Source of the DNA: Ashinkailepas kermadecensis
Taxonomy: Eukaryota > Arthropoda > Thecostraca > Neolepadidae
Length of the DNA stretch: 64,000 nucleotides
Reading direction: 5' to 3'
Assembly: GCA_034440615.1 (NCBI GenBank)
Contig: JAOTOM010004682.1
Coordinates: 208,501 to 272,500, forward strand
How positions within the stretch are numbered: the stretch's first letter is position 1; each line of letters begins with the position of its first letter. Positions 24,148 to 38,480 of this stretch are shown one piece after another. A program made the position numbers and the translations under genes. A model generated the notes under the pieces. The model worked only from the letters and a program-made list of their open reading frames with translations. It was not told the DNA's origin and ran no database searches.

Positions 24148-27100
24148 CTGAAACATAAGACCGTGTCGGGGGTGGTAATACACCTGCCAATCTAAGATTA
24201 GGCGCACAGGTATGACAATGCTGAAGCTGCTGCATGGCATACTACTGTCCGTAGGTTGGTCTGACGAACCCGGACTTATCACCCTGAGCTGGCGTTGACA
24301 CAACTAACGCGAAAGACTAAACAGGTACGATGAATTTGGTGCATCTTTAGCTGGACCTCATTTTCGGTGTTGTTGAACGTTTTTTGACGTTAACGTTTGT
24401 ATGTCAAGCCCTCCTGGACGTCAAAAAAGCAAACCGGAACAGTCAAATGCCATTCATAATATATTGTAAATGACATATGACTCTGCCTTCACCGTTTATA
24501 GCTAAGCCGTTTATAATCTTTTATTACCAAATTAGATGCCCCTCTAGTAGTTGCAGTCATCAGGAATCATAGAAAACGACCTGAAGACGTCCTATTTGAC
24601 CCACCGCACAAACATACTAGATGTAACATTTTCCATTTTCTTAGGAGTCAACCAGAACATTTCAACGATTCCTAAAGTGCCCACGGCCCCAGATTCCATG
24701 TTCACCCCCAAAAACTCGGCTTCGGCGAACTTCCAAATCCACGCCGTTTGAACCGATTTGGTTAGCAAAGACAAATCGACGCTGTTTGAGCGGATTTATT
24801 TTCCTTAACATGTGTACCACTGTGCAGTTCAGTGTCGCATGCGCAATGTCCACATGCGTAGTGTCCCGAGAACGTAAATAATGAAGTCACATGAAGGTAG
24901 GGAATACGATATTTCCGGGCACAGCCTACATGCACTGCCAGAGCAGAGCGTGGCTTTCAATAGGTGTTCGACTGTACGTCCATGTAAACGATGCTCTGCC
25001 GGCGGAACGATACTATAATTGCACTTCTTGTTGTGATGTTAGCATGGTCGAATAAGGTCAGACCGCATCTTTATCCTTTTGTTGGCATTCGGCACGTGGT
25101 ATAAGTAACCACCAGCCGTTCTGAAGTAAAATTACGCTATAACACGGAAATTAGCTTCGACACCATGGTGACTACAACATGTTCAACCCATGTTAAGAAG
25201 GCTAAAATAGCTGTATTGTAGAGCTACAGATGTTTATGTTGGAAAAAGAAGTTATCATCTGACGTTTACTTGGTTAGGCTACCCCGTCGTTGTTCTTTTG
25301 TGCACCGCTTAGTGCAGTGCATTAATGTGCAAAAATATGCAATATGCAGGGAGTGTCCAACACGTGAACAATGAAACCAAAGTAAGCTATTCAAACTGTT
25401 CATGTTTTCGGGAATACGCTATGCATACCGTGACAAAAGCGCTGTGTTTGCATTACAATAGGATTTCCACTGCACGTCAAAGTATAGGATGCCTACAGTT
25501 AGACTGAAGGCATAATTGTACTTGTTGTGAGGGTTCAGCAAGTTTGAACATGGTCAGATGTTTTGTTCAACAGACCACAAGATATTAAGGAGTAGAATTA
25601 CATCTTCACACGTAGATAAGCTTACGGATGACCTATTGGTAATGGGCGACCTTGAACTTCATGAACTTGATTAGGGCAAACTATAAGACTTGCGTGAATT
25701 GATGCAAGTCTTATAGCTTGTGGAACACATATATGTTACTCTTATGGATATAAAACAAGTATATAAACATATTGGAGATTTCTACAAAAAAAAATTACAA
25801 ACGTTGTTATATCACCTGTCCACATTTCCTTGTTCGATCCCCGTGATTGTCCAATGGGACAAAACATACGCGAAATCCGGCAGTTGTGAAAAATACTAAA
25901 TCATAAAAAGTCACGCAGAAATAATGCCTATCAGTATATTTCAAAATAAACGCAGTTTTGTGTGTGGCAGCCAAATCATATCCGTTGTGTTTCTTTGGTC
26001 AACTTTTCAAATTTGGACTAGGGCTTACAGACTGTCACGAGGCCACGAGGTCATGGCGGCACGAGGTCAAACATGATAACTGTTTATATTACTCTAATAT
26101 GTTTTCTTTAATCATAAGTCTTCTAAATCATGCATAACATGTCCTAATTTCTCTTCATTATTTATGTGATATCCATCGCCAAATATAACCTTGTTGTATG
26201 ACCTCGAAATAATTTGGGAGGCTATAACGCCGAAACCGTTAGTCGGATCGGGCTAATACGTGTTCAGTCGTGTCCAGAGCATAAGATGACCCTGTCCACA
26301 AATTTTAGTCCAGATACAAAATTCGTTGGTGTAAAATTTGAAAATGATTGGTCGATCTGTTGTGGAACGCACCAGCTGTCCCAGGGTGCCTCATTCGGTA
26401 CTTTGTCTTTGAGCACCCGGAATGGAGCACTGCCTTTCATATCAGACATGATGTGGCATGTCGTGTGCAATTAGTACCCCCTGTATCTGAACACAAACCT
26501 ATCAACAATTAAGTTAAGATGACGTGGCATGCCAGGATGTTTTTCCCTCGCAACCGGATAAGTACATTATCTCATTAAACTGGGATGTATTTTTGGTTGT
26601 AGGCGTTCTTAGTATTTCAATTAAATACATCCTATGACAATGACAAAGTATGTCCTACTTGATGTTACGCAGCGGACATTCAGTCCTGTATAGTAATTAT
26701 TTGTGGATTGACTTGTCATTATAAGTTGGTGAAATTTTATCGGATGACAAGCAACTGTGTCAATCGGTAGTAGCAGTATTTGTGACCAAGATTTGGATCG
26801 CATCATGATGTAATCTGACATTACATCTGTAAACAGACATACTCATATATGACCTTTGATGACCTTAGATGCAAAGATGTCATTCGTAACCGACAAATCG
26901 AAGTTATAACGACTTGCGTGCATTTTGCAGTTACCAACGGTCATAATATTTGAATAAGATTATTCATACTGATATGACACAGAATGACCTAGTTGACGTC
27001 ACATGGTAGCAAAATGACCTCTGGTACACCAAATGCCCCTGTATTCATCTGTCCGTACAAAGTGGTCATACTGCATGTCACAACAACAGGCAACCATTTA

Positions 27101-28329
27101 GACGCTAAAAACAGCACCTTCGAACAAGCTTATGACGCCATAAGGACATGACCTAAGCTGAATGGGCGGTCGTTATTTCCGAAAGATACCCATGGCTTTC
27201 GTTTGAAGATACTCAAAGTCTCAAGCGGCTTCCCCAATGGATTTGGCTTTCATCGCAGAAACATCGAAGGGTGAAACCCGCGGTGACTCGCTGGTTAAGC
27301 ATTGATTGTTAGTTGCATTCACCACAGCATTTCTGGTAGAGTTTCGCATCAGGTGTTCAATGAGAAGGTCTTGGGTTTTCATTATCGATGCCGAGGCTCC
27401 TAGAGGTGGCGCTACGTAACCCATCACAATACACGTAACCTACACGTCTCAAAGTTACACTAGATGTGGGAGATGCCAATTATTTTGGGACGGAAGCCGG
27501 TGCCTGGCCAATGCCTTTTGACTGGGTCCCAATGGAGCACCGCTAAGATGCTCTGAAGCATGGAAACAAATTACGACATTGCATGCAATCTGATCGATGA
27601 GCTTGCAAGGGTTCAATTGGAAGCCCAGAGTATATCCAAAGACTAGCCAACAAACCCGTCATGCCTGCTTGAACAGGTGTGTTCTCCTTGTGTCACCTCC
27701 AGAGTCCACAACACCACATCGCTTTCTACAGAGAACGCCATGGCATCTAACACTGCCTACAGCACGGAAGAGATACAGCACGCATGTGACCTTCCCCAGA
27801 CCAGACCAATTGGTGACCTACACGGGCACTATGTCCAACCACAAACCGCACATTTGCACTCTTAGTGGGATTAGGTGCTACTAAGTGGAATTGGTGAAGC
27901 CGCCAAACAAGTTCACTGTGTTTTTAAGATGCGCATTCACAAAGATTATATGTTGCATCCTGTACCGAGTAATAGCCCGGCCATGTCACCTGCCTTGATG
28001 GAAACCACAAACGATTCGTTAGTGACATGTCCAATTAGAAGGAAATAGCGATGGGTTTCCAAGCCACGTTGCATTGGCAACGCAATATCATATTTCATTG
28101 CATGTAAATTCCTCACCTCAGCACACAAATCTTTTAACGCAAGGCAATCTACTTGTCGCAACTTGCAAGGGAAAGGAAAAGGACGGCAGCATCCTAGCCA
28201 GCTATCGCAGGTCGAAGTCAAGGGTGACCGATGTAGTATTTCAGAGTAGCTGGAAGGTTCCTAGAGGAACCATGTGCACCCATACGCCAACGTGACTTAA
28301 TGAAGCAATGAGCATGTATTACAGGTTAC

Positions 28330-28437
28330 CTTTGAGGCAGACTTTGAGTGTGCAGCCGACTATCGCGGTGGGGCCACACGAGCAGGAGTTGCAGTATTCT
28401 GGATCCAGAAACACGGAACCAGGCAGGCACCTGGCAT
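28330..28437 (-). CDS. Exon B, unit R4 (pacifastin domain)
   Basis: Canonical six-cysteine domain with P1 Leu. The residue before the first cysteine is Arg (ARCLPG), the third variant at this linker position among near-identical units. Splice sites are intact. Confidence 0.85.
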
Positions 28438-28791
28438 CTGCCGGACGGAGTGGATGCTAAACAGAGCTCGGAACACCACTGACATTGCCTCCATCGGGCC
28501 ACTGCTATGCACGGTGAAACGAGGTCGTCTGCTAGAGTACGTTTAACAGGGAGGAACTGTGTGTAGCATCAAGCGCAACCAGAAGCAAAAGTCTGCACTT
28601 GAATAGACAGTTGACTTGGTATCGAAACGCCGAATACGAACTCTCCTTATCCGTAATTGATATCCAGTCCAACATTTCAACATTGAAACAATTTCGCCTT
28701 GACACTCCAAAGTTTCTGCTGCAATTAAAACTTTTCCTGCTGTACCAAAAAGTCACCTTCACAACGTCAGGAGGCAGCCCCGGAGACTCAC

Positions 28792-29001
28792 CTGGATCTT
28801 GCAACTTAACGATGCCGTCGTGGCAGATGACGCGTATATGCGGCAAGCGTGGCAGGTCAGAGGGGTTGGAGCAGGGGACGGGCTTCTTGGGTGTTTGTCC
28901 GGGCTTGCACGGCTTGCGGGTGCAGCCGTACACACCGTTCTGACACTCACACGTGTTGCCACACTCATCTATGTAGGCCTGGCCGTACTGACATTGAGGC
29001 T
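28792..29001 (-). CDS. Exon A, unit R5 (with converted patch)
   Basis: Eight cysteines, P1 Arg, splice sites intact. Within 25 bp (about 28,856-28,880) it carries GTCAGAGGGGTTGGAGCAGG and GGAC where R2-R4 and R6 have GTCCGAGGGCTTGGAGCAGG and GAAC. This changes SKPSDL to SNPSDL. The same bases occur in the diverged exon A at 38.5 kb, so the patch looks like gene conversion or a retained ancestral state. Confidence 0.85.
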
Positions 29002-32000
29002 CTGAAACATAAGACCGTGTCGGTGGTGGTAATACACCTGCCAATCTAAGATTAGGCGCACAGGTATGACAATGCTGAAGCTGCTGCATGGCATACTACT
29101 GTCCGTAGGTTGGTCTGACGAACCCGGACTTATCACCCTGAGCTGGCGTTGACACGACTAACGCGAAAGACTAAACAGGTACGATGAATTTGGTGCATCT
29201 TTAGCTGGACCTCATTTTCGGTGTTGTTGAACGTTTTTTGACGTTAACGTTTGTATGTCAAGCCCTCCTGGACGTCAAAAAAGCAAACCGGAACAGTCAA
29301 ATGCCATTCATAATATATTGTAAATGACATATGACTCTGCCTTCACCGTTTATAGCTAAGCCGTTTATAATCTTTTATTACCAAATTAGATGCCCCTCTA
29401 GTAGTTGCAGTCATCAGGAATCATAGAAAACGACCTGAAGACGTCCTATTTGACCCACCGCACAAACATACTAGACGTAACATTTTCCATTTTATTAGGA
29501 GTCAACCAGAACATTTCAACGATTCCTAAAGTGCCCACGGCCCCAGATTCCATGTTCACTCCAAAAAACTCGGTTTCGGCGAACTTCCAAATCCACGCCG
29601 TTTGAACCGATTTGGTTAACAAAGACAAATCGACGCTGTTTGAGCGGATTTATTTTCCTTAACATGTGTACCACTGTGCAGTTCAGTGTCGCATGCGCAA
29701 TGTCCACATGCGTAGTGTCCCGAGAACGTAAATAATGAAGTCACATGAAGGTAGGGAAAACGATATTTCCGGGCACAGCCTGCATGCACTGCCAGAGCAG
29801 AGAGTGGCTTTCAATAGGTGTTCGACTGTACGTCCATGTAAACGATGCTCTGCCGGCGGAACGATACTATAATTGCACTTCTTGTTGTGATGTTAGCATG
29901 GTCGAATAAGGTCAGACCGCATCTTTCTCCTTTTGTTGGCATTCGGCACGTGGTATAAGTAACCACCAGCCGTTCTGAAGTAAAATTTCGCTATAACACG
30001 GAAATTAGCTTCGACACCATGGTGACTACAACATGTTCAACCCATGTTAAGAAGGGTAAAATAGCTGCATTGTAGAGCTACAGATGTTTATGTTGGAAAA
30101 AGAAGTTATCATCTGATGTTTATTTCGTTAGGCTACCCCGTCGTTGTTCTTTTGTGCACCGCTTAGTGCAGTGCATTAATGTGCAAAAATATGCAATATG
30201 CAGGGAGTGTCCAACACGTGAACAATGAAACCAAAGTAAGCTAGTCAAACTGTTCATGTTTTCGGGGATACGCTATCCATACCGTGACAAAAGCGCTGTG
30301 TTTGCATTACAATAGGATTTCCACTGCACGTCGAAGTATAGGATGCCTACAGTTACACTGAAGGCATAATTGTACTTGTTGTGAGGGTTCAGCAAGGTTG
30401 AACATGGTCAGATGTTTTGTTCAACAGACCACAAGATATTAAGGAGTACAATTACATCGTCACCCGTAGATAAGCTTACGGATGACCTATTGCTAATGGG
30501 CGACCTTGAACTTTATGAACTTGATTAGGGCAAACTATAAGACTTGCGTGAATTGATGCAAGTCTTATAGCTTGTGGAACACATATATGTTACTCTTATG
30601 GATATAAAACAAGTATATAAACATATTGGAGATTTCTACAAAAAAAAATTACAAACGTTTTTATATCACCTGTCCACATTTCGTTGTTCGATCCCCGTGG
30701 TTGTCCAATGGGACAAAACATACGCGAAATCCGGCAGTTGTGAAACATACTAAATCATAAAAAGTCACGCAGAAATAATGCCTATCAGTATATTTCAAAA
30801 TAAACGCAGTTTTGTGTGTGGCAGCCAAATCATATCCGTTGTGTTTCTTTGGTCAACTTTTCCAATTTGGACTAGGGCTTACAGACTGTCACGAGGCCAC
30901 GAGGTCATGGCAGCACGAGGTCAAACATGATAAATGTTTATATTACACTAATATGTTTTCTTTAATCATAAGTCTTCTAAATCATGCATAACATGTCCTA
31001 ATTTCTCTTCATTATTTATGTGATATCCATCGCCAAATATAACCTTGTTGTATGACCTCGAAATAATTTGGGAGGCTATAACGCCGAAACCGTTAGTCGG
31101 ATCGGGCTAATACGTGTTCAGTCGTGTCCAGAGCATAAGGCGACCCTGTCCACAAATTTTAGTCCAGATACAAAATCCGTTGGTGTAAAATTTGAAAATG
31201 ATTGGTCGATCTGTTGTGGAACGCACCAGCTGTCCCAGGGTGCCTCATTCGGTACTTTGTCTTTGAGCACCCGGAATGGAGCACTGCCTTTCATATCAGA
31301 CATGATGTGGCATGTCGTGTGCAATTAGTACCCCCTGTATCTGAACACAAACCTATCAACAATTAAGTTAAGATGACGTGGCATGCCAGGATGTTTTTCC
31401 CTCGCAACCGGATAAGTACATTATCTCATTAAACTGGGATGTATTTTTGGTTGTAGGCGTTCTTAGTATTTCAATTAAATACATCCTATCACAATGACAA
31501 AGTATGGCCTACTTGATGTTACGCAGCGGACATTCAGTCCTGTATAGTAATTATTTGTGGATTGACTTGTCATTATAAGTTGGTGAAATTATATCGGATG
31601 ACAAGCAACTGTGTCAATCGGTAGTAGCAGTATTTGTGATCAAAATTTGGATCGCATCATGATGTAATCTGACATTACATCTGTAAACAGACAAACTCAT
31701 ATATGACCTTTGATGACCTTAGATGCAAAGATGTCATTCGTAACCGACAAATCGAATTTATAACGACTTGCGTGCATTTCGCAGTTACCAACGGTCATAA
31801 TATTTGAATAAGATTATTCATACTGATATGACACAGAATGACCTAGTTGACGTCACATGGTAGCAAAATGACCTCTGGTACACCAAATGCCCCTGTATTC
31901 ATCTGTCCGTACAAAGTGGTCATACTGCATGTCACAACAACAGGCAACCGGTTAGACGCTAAACACAGCACCTTCGAACAAGCTTATGACGCCATAAGGA

Positions 32001-33183
32001 CATGACCTAAGCTGAATGGGCGGTCGTTATTTCCGAAAGATACCCAAGGCTTTCGTTTGAAGATACTGAAAGTCTCAAGCGGCTTCCCCGATGGATTTGG
32101 CTTTCATCGCAGAAACATCGAAGGGTGAAACCCGCGGTGACTCGCTGGTTAAGCATTGATTGTTAGTTGCATTCACCACAGCATTTCTGCTAGAGTTTCG
32201 CATAAGGTGTTCAATGAGAAGATCTTGTGTTTTCATTATCGATGCCGAGGCTCCTAGAGGTGGCGCTACGTAACCCATCACAATACACGTAACCTACACG
32301 TCTCAAAGTTACACTAGATGTGGGAGATGCCAATTATTTTGGGACGGAAGCCGGTGCCTGGCCAATGCCTTTTGACTGGGTCCCAATGGAGCACCGCTAA
32401 GATGCTCTGAAGCATGGAAACAAATTACGACATTGCATGCAATCTGATCGATGAGCTTGCAAGGGTTCAATTCGAAGCCCAGAGTATATCCAAATACTAG
32501 CCAACAAGCCCGTCATGCCTGCTTGAACAGGTGTGTTCTCCTTGTGTCACCTCCAGAGTCCACAACACCACATCGCTTTCTACAGAGAACGCCATGGCAT
32601 CTAACACTGCCTACAGCACGGAAGAGATACAGCACGCATGTGACCTTCGCCAGACCAGACCACTTGGTGACCTACACGGGCACTATGTCCAACCACAAAC
32701 CGCACATTTGCACTCTTAGTGGGATTAGGTGCTACTAAGTGGAATTGGTGAAGCCGCCAAACAAGTTCAATGTGTTTTTAAGATGCGCATTCACAAAGAT
32801 TATATGTTGCATCCTGTACCGAGTAATAGCCCGGCCATGTCACCTGCCTTGATGGAAATCACAAACGATTCGTTAGTGACATGTCCAATTAGAAGGAAAT
32901 AGCGATGGGTTTCCAAGCCACGTTGCATTGGCTACGCAATATCATATTTCATTGCATGTAAATTCCTCACCTCAGCACACAAATCTTTTAACGCAGGGCA
33001 ATCTACTTGTCGCAACTTGCAAGGGAAAGAAAAAGTACGGCAGCATCATAGCCAGCTATTGCAGGTCGAAGTCAAGGGTGACCGATGTAGTATTTCAGAG
33101 TAGCTGGAAGGTTCCTAGAGGAACCATGTGCACCCATACGCCAACGTGACTTAATGAAGCAATGAGCATGTATTACAGGTTAC

Positions 33184-33291
33184 CTTTGAGGCAGACTTTG
33201 AGTGTGCAGCCGACTATCGCGGTGGGGCCACACGAGCAGGAGTTGCAGTATTCTGGATCCAGAAACACGGAACCAGGCAGGCAACTGGCAT
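33184..33291 (-). CDS. Exon B, unit R5 (pacifastin domain)
   Basis: Canonical six-cysteine domain, P1 Leu, Ser before the first cysteine as in R3. Splice sites intact. Confidence 0.85.
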
Positions 33292-33645
33292 CTGCCGGAC
33301 GGAGTGGATGCTAAACAGAGCTCGGAACACCACTGACATTGCCTCCATCGGGCCACTGCTATGCACGGTGACACGAGGACGTCTGCTAGAGTACGTTTAA
33401 CAGGAAGGAACTGTGTGTAGCATCAAGCGCAACCAGAAGCAAAAGTCTGCACTTGAATAGACAGTTGACTTGGTATCGAAACGCCGAATACGAACTCTCC
33501 TTATCCGTAATTGATATCCAGTCCAACATTTCGACATGGAAACAATTTCGCCTTGACACTCCAAAGTTTCTGCTGCAATTACAACTTTTCCTGCTGTACC
33601 AAAAAGTCACCTTCACAACGTCAGGAGGCATCCCCGGAGACTCAC

Positions 33646-33855
33646 CTGGATCTTGCAACTTAACGATGCCGTCGTGGCAGATGACGCGTATATGCGGCAA
33701 GCGTGGCAGGTCCGAGGGCTTGGAGCAGGGAACGGGCTTCTTGGGTGTTTGTCCGGGCTTGCACGGCTTGCGGGTGCAGCCGTACACACCGTTCTGACAC
33801 TCACACGTGTTGCCACACTCATCAATGTAGGCCGGGCCGTACTGACATTGAGGCT
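33646..33855 (-). CDS. Exon A, unit R6
   Basis: As R4 but with Pro for Gln in CQYGPAYIDECG. Eight cysteines, P1 Arg, splice sites intact. It is the last copy of the near-identical group on the right. Confidence 0.85.
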
Positions 33856-36800
33856 CTGAAACATAAGACCGTGTTGGGGGTGGTAATACACCGGCCAATC
33901 TAAGATTAGGCGCACAGGTATGACAATGCTGAAGCTGCTGCATGGCATACTACTGTCCGTAAGTTGGTCTGACGAACCCGGATTTATCACCCTGAGCTGG
34001 CGTTGACACAACTAACGCGAAAGACTAAACAGGTACGATTTTTTTGTTGCATCTTTAGCTGGACCTCATTTTCGGTGTTGTTGAACCTTTTTTTGACGTT
34101 AACGTTTGTATGTGAAACCCTCCTGGACGTCAAAAAAGCAAACCGGAACAGTCAAATGCCATTCATAATATATTGTAAATGACATATGACTCTGCCTTCA
34201 CCGTTTATAGCTAAGCCGTTTATAATCTTTTATTACCAAATTAGATGCCCCTCTAGTAGTTGCAGTCATCAGGAATCATAGAAAACGACCTGAAGACGTC
34301 CTATTTGACCCACCGCACAAACATACTAGATGTAACATTTTCCATTTTATTAGGAGTCAACCAGAACATTTCAACGATTCCTAAAGTGCCCACGGCCCCA
34401 GATTCCATGTCCACCACCAAAAACTCGGTTTCGGCGAACTTCCAAATCCACGCCGTTTGAACCGATTTGGTTAACAAAGACAAATCGACGCTGTTTGAGC
34501 GGATTTATTTTCCTTAACATGTGTACCACTGTGCAGTTCAGTGTCGCATGCGCAATGTCCACATGCGTAGTGTCCCGAGAACGTAAATAATGAAGTCACA
34601 TGAAGGTAGGGAAAACGATATTTCCGGGCACAGCCTACATGCACTGCCAGAGCAGAGCGTGGCTTTCAATAGGTGTTCGACTGTACGTCCATGTAAACGA
34701 TGCTCTGCCGGCGGAACGATACAATAATTGCACTTCTTGTTGTGATGTTAGCATGGTCGAATAAGGTCAGCCCTCATCTTTCTCCTTTTGTTGGCATTCG
34801 GCACGTGGTATAAGTAACCACCAGCCGTTCAGAAGTAAAATTTCGCTATAACACGGAAATTAGCTTCGACACCATGGTGACTACAACATGTTCAACCCAT
34901 GTTAAGAAGGGTAAAATAGCTGCATTGTAGAGCTACAGATGTTTATGTTGGAAAAAGAAGTTATCATCTGATGTTTATTTCGTTAGGCTACCCCGTCGTT
35001 GTTCTTTTGTGCACCGCTTAGTGCAGTGCATTAATGTGCACAAATATGCAATATGCAGGGAGTGTCCAACACGTGAACAATGAAACCAAAGTAAGCTAGT
35101 CAAACTGTGCATGTTTTCGGGGATACGCTATCCATACCGTGACAAAAGCTCTGTGTTTGCATTACAATAGGATTTCCACTGCACGTCGAAGTATAGGATG
35201 CCTACAGTTACACTGAAGGCATAATTGTACTTGTTGTGAGGGTTCAGCAAGGTTGAACATGGTCAGATGTTTTGTTCAACAGACCACAAGATATTAAGGA
35301 GTAGAATTACATCGTCACACGTAGATAAGCTTATGGATGACGTATTGGTAACGGGCGTCCTTGAACTTTGTGAACTTGATTAGGGCAAACTATAAGACTT
35401 ACGTGAATTGATGCAAGTCTTATAGCTTGTGGAACACATATATGTAACGCTTATGGATATAAAAAAGTATATAAACATATTGGAGATTTCTACAAAAAAG
35501 TGCAAACGTTTTTATATCACCCGTCTACATTTCGTTGTTCGATCCCCGTGGCTGCCCAATGGGACAAAACTTACGCGATATCCGCCAGTTGTGAAAAATA
35601 CTAAATCATAAAAGTCAGGCAGAAATAATGCCTATCGGTATATTTCAAAATAAACGCAGTTTTGTGTTTGGCAGCCACATCATATCCGTTGTGTTTCTTT
35701 GGTCAACTTTTCCAATTTGGACTAGGGCTTACAGACTGTCACGAGGCCACGAGCTCATGGCGTCACGAGGTCACACGTGATAAATGTTGATATTACACGA
35801 ATATGTTTTCTTTAATCAGAAGTCTTCTAAATCATGCTTAACATGTCCCGATTTCTGTTCATTATCTATGTGATATCCATCGCCAAAGATACCCTTGTTG
35901 TATGACCTCGAAATAATTTGGAAGGCTATAACTCCGAAACGGTTAGTGGGATCGGGCTAATACGTGTTCAGGCGTGTTCAGAGCATAAGACTACCCTGTC
36001 CACAAATTTTTGTCCAGATACAAAATTCGTGGGTGTAAAATTTGAAAATGATTGGTCGATCTGTTGTGGAACGCACCAGCTGTCCCAGGGTGCCTCATTC
36101 GGTACTTTGTCTCTGAGCACTGCCTTTCATATCAGACATGATGTGGCATGTTGTGTGCAATTAGTACCCCCTGTATCCCTGAACACAGACCTATCAACAA
36201 TTAAGTAAAGATGACGTGGCATGCCAGGATGTTTTTCCCTCGCAACCGGATAAGTACATTATCTCATTAATCTGGTATGTATTTTCGGTTGTAGGCGTTC
36301 ATAGTATTTCAATTATATACATCCTATCACAATGACAAAGTATGGCCTACTTGAGGTTACGCAGCGGACATTGGGGCCTGTATAGTAATTATATGTGGAT
36401 TGACTTGTCATTATAAGTTGGTGAAATTGTATCGGATGACAAGCAACCGTGTCAATCAGTAGTAGCAGTATTTGTGATCGAGATTTGGATCGCATCATGA
36501 TATAATCTGACATTACATCTGTAAACAGACATACTCATATTTGACCTTTGATGACCTCAGATGCAAGGATGTCATTGGTAACCGACAAACCGAATTTACA
36601 ACGACTGGCGTGCATTTTGCAGTTACAAACGGTCATAATGTTTGAATAAGAGTATTAATACTGATATGACACAGATTGACCTAGTTGAAGTCATATGGTA
36701 GCAAAGTGACCTGTGGTAGACCAAATGCCCCTGTATTCATCTGTCCGTATAAATTGGTCATACGGTATCTCACAACAACGGGCAACCGTTTAAGCGGTAA

Positions 36801-38023
36801 AAACATCACATTCGAACAAGCTTATGACGCCATAAGGACATGACCTGAGCTGAATGGGCGGTCGTTATTTCCGAAAGATACCCAAGGCTTCCTTTCGAAG
36901 GTACTGAAAGTCTCAAGCGGCTTCCCCAATGGATTTGGCTTTCATCGCAGAAACATGAAATGGTGAAACCCGCGGTGACTCGCTGGTCAAGCATTGAATG
37001 TTAATTGCATTTACCACAGCATTTCTGCTAAGTTTCGCATAATGTGTTCAATGAAAAGATCATATGTTTGCATTCTCGATGCCGAGGCTGCTAGAGGTGG
37101 CGCTAGGTGACGGATTACGATACACGTGTCCTACACGCCTGAAGGATTCACTAGAGGTGGGAGTTGCCATTTATTTTTGGACTGAAGCCCGTGCTTGGCC
37201 AATGCCTTTTGACTGGGTTGCAATGGACCACCGCTAAGATGCTCTCAAGCATGGAAACGACTAACGACATTGCATGCAAGCCGATCAATGAGCTTGCAAG
37301 AGTTCAATTGGAAGCCCAGAGTATATCCAAAGACTAGCCAAAAAGCCCGTCATGCCTGGAACAGGGGTGTTCTCCATGTGTCACCTCCAGAGTCCACGAC
37401 AACACCACATCGCTTTCTACAAAGAACACCATGGCGTCTGACACTGCCTACCGCACGGAAGAGATACAGCACGCATGTGACCTTCGCCAGACCAGAGCCC
37501 TTGATGGCGCCCTACACTGGCACTATGTTCAACCACCAACCGCACATTTGCACGCTTAGTGGGATTACGTGCTACTTAATGGGAACTGGTGAAACCGCCA
37601 AACAGGTTCAATGTCTTTTTAAGATTCGCATTCACAAAGGATATATCATGCATCCTGCACCGAGTAATAGCCCGGCCATGTCACCTGGCTTGATGGAAAT
37701 CACACACGATTCGTCAGTGACATGTCCAATTAGAAGGAAATAGCGATGGGGTTCCAAGCTACGTTGCATTGGCAACGTAATGTCATTTTTCATCGCATGT
37801 AATTTCCTCACCCCAGCACAGAAGTTTTTTCACGCACGGAATTGTACTTGTCGCAACTTGCAAGGGAAAGAAAATGGACGGCGGCATCCCAGCCAGCTAT
37901 TACAGGTCGAAGGCAAGGATGACTGATGTAGTATTTCAGATTGCTGGAAGGTTTCAAGAGGAACCATGGGCCCCCATACGCCGACGTGACTTATTGAAAC
38001 AATGACGATGTATTGCAGGTTAC

Positions 38024-38131
38024 CTTTGAAGCAGACTTCGTGTGTGCAGCCGACTATCGCGGAGGGGTCACACGAGCAGGAGTTGCAGTATTCTGCACCC
38101 AGAAACACGGAACCAGGTAGGCAGGCGGCAT
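38024..38131 (-). CDS. Exon B, unit R6 right end (pacifastin, P1 His)
   Basis: All six cysteines in family spacing, but the predicted reactive loop is CTHEVC, so P1 is His instead of Leu. Other changes: LGAEYCNSCSCDPSAIVG and a final CFK. Acceptor GGCAG and donor AAAG|GTAACC are intact. It partners the diverged exon A at 38.5 kb. Confidence 0.8.
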
Positions 38132-38480
38132 CTGCCGGACGGAGGGGATGTTAAACAGAGCTCAGAACATCACTACCACTTCCTCCATCGGACCTCTTTG
38201 CTATGCACAGTGAAACTAGGATGTCTGCTAGAGTACGTTTAACAGGAAGGAACTGTGTGTAGCACCAAGCGCTGCTAGAGGCAACATTCTGCACTGGAAT
38301 AGGCGGTTGACTTGGCATCGAAACGCCGAATACGAAGTCGCGTTATTCGTAGTTGATCTGCAGTGCAACCCACTGAAGCAATTTCGACTTTACACTGAAA
38401 GGTTTCTGCTGGAAGTACACATTTTCTGCTGTACAAAAAAGCCACAATCACAACGTCAGGAGGCACCGCTGATGGCTCAC

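Larger units (their letters stand above)
23691..28544 (-). repeat. Array unit R4 (4,854 bp)
   Basis: Full-length unit, visually the closest match to R5. It shares with R5 and R6 the exon A variant GACGCGTATATGCGG. The hairpin is at 25,681-25,716 (G-C form). Confidence 0.9.
28545..33398 (-). repeat. Array unit R5 (4,854 bp)
   Basis: Full-length unit. Its exon A carries a patch of variants shared with the diverged copies further right (see the exon entry). The hairpin is at 30,535-30,570 (G-C form). Confidence 0.9.
33399..38240 (-). repeat. Array unit R6 (4,842 bp), transitional
   Basis: The left part closely matches R2-R5, while the right part (beyond about 35.3 kb) is clearly more diverged and approaches units R7-R8. 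A 14-bp deletion near 36,118 removes the CACCCGGAATGGAG part of the intron. The hairpin at 35,390-35,425 has an A-C mismatch at the pair that is A-T to the right and G-C to the left. Confidence 0.85.

Noticed and set aside
12653..32281. A 68-residue minus-strand frame (starting MMGYVAPPLGASAS) present in units R1-R5
   Set aside because: It recurs because the whole unit is duplicated. It is not kept in diverged units and has no splice context or domain.
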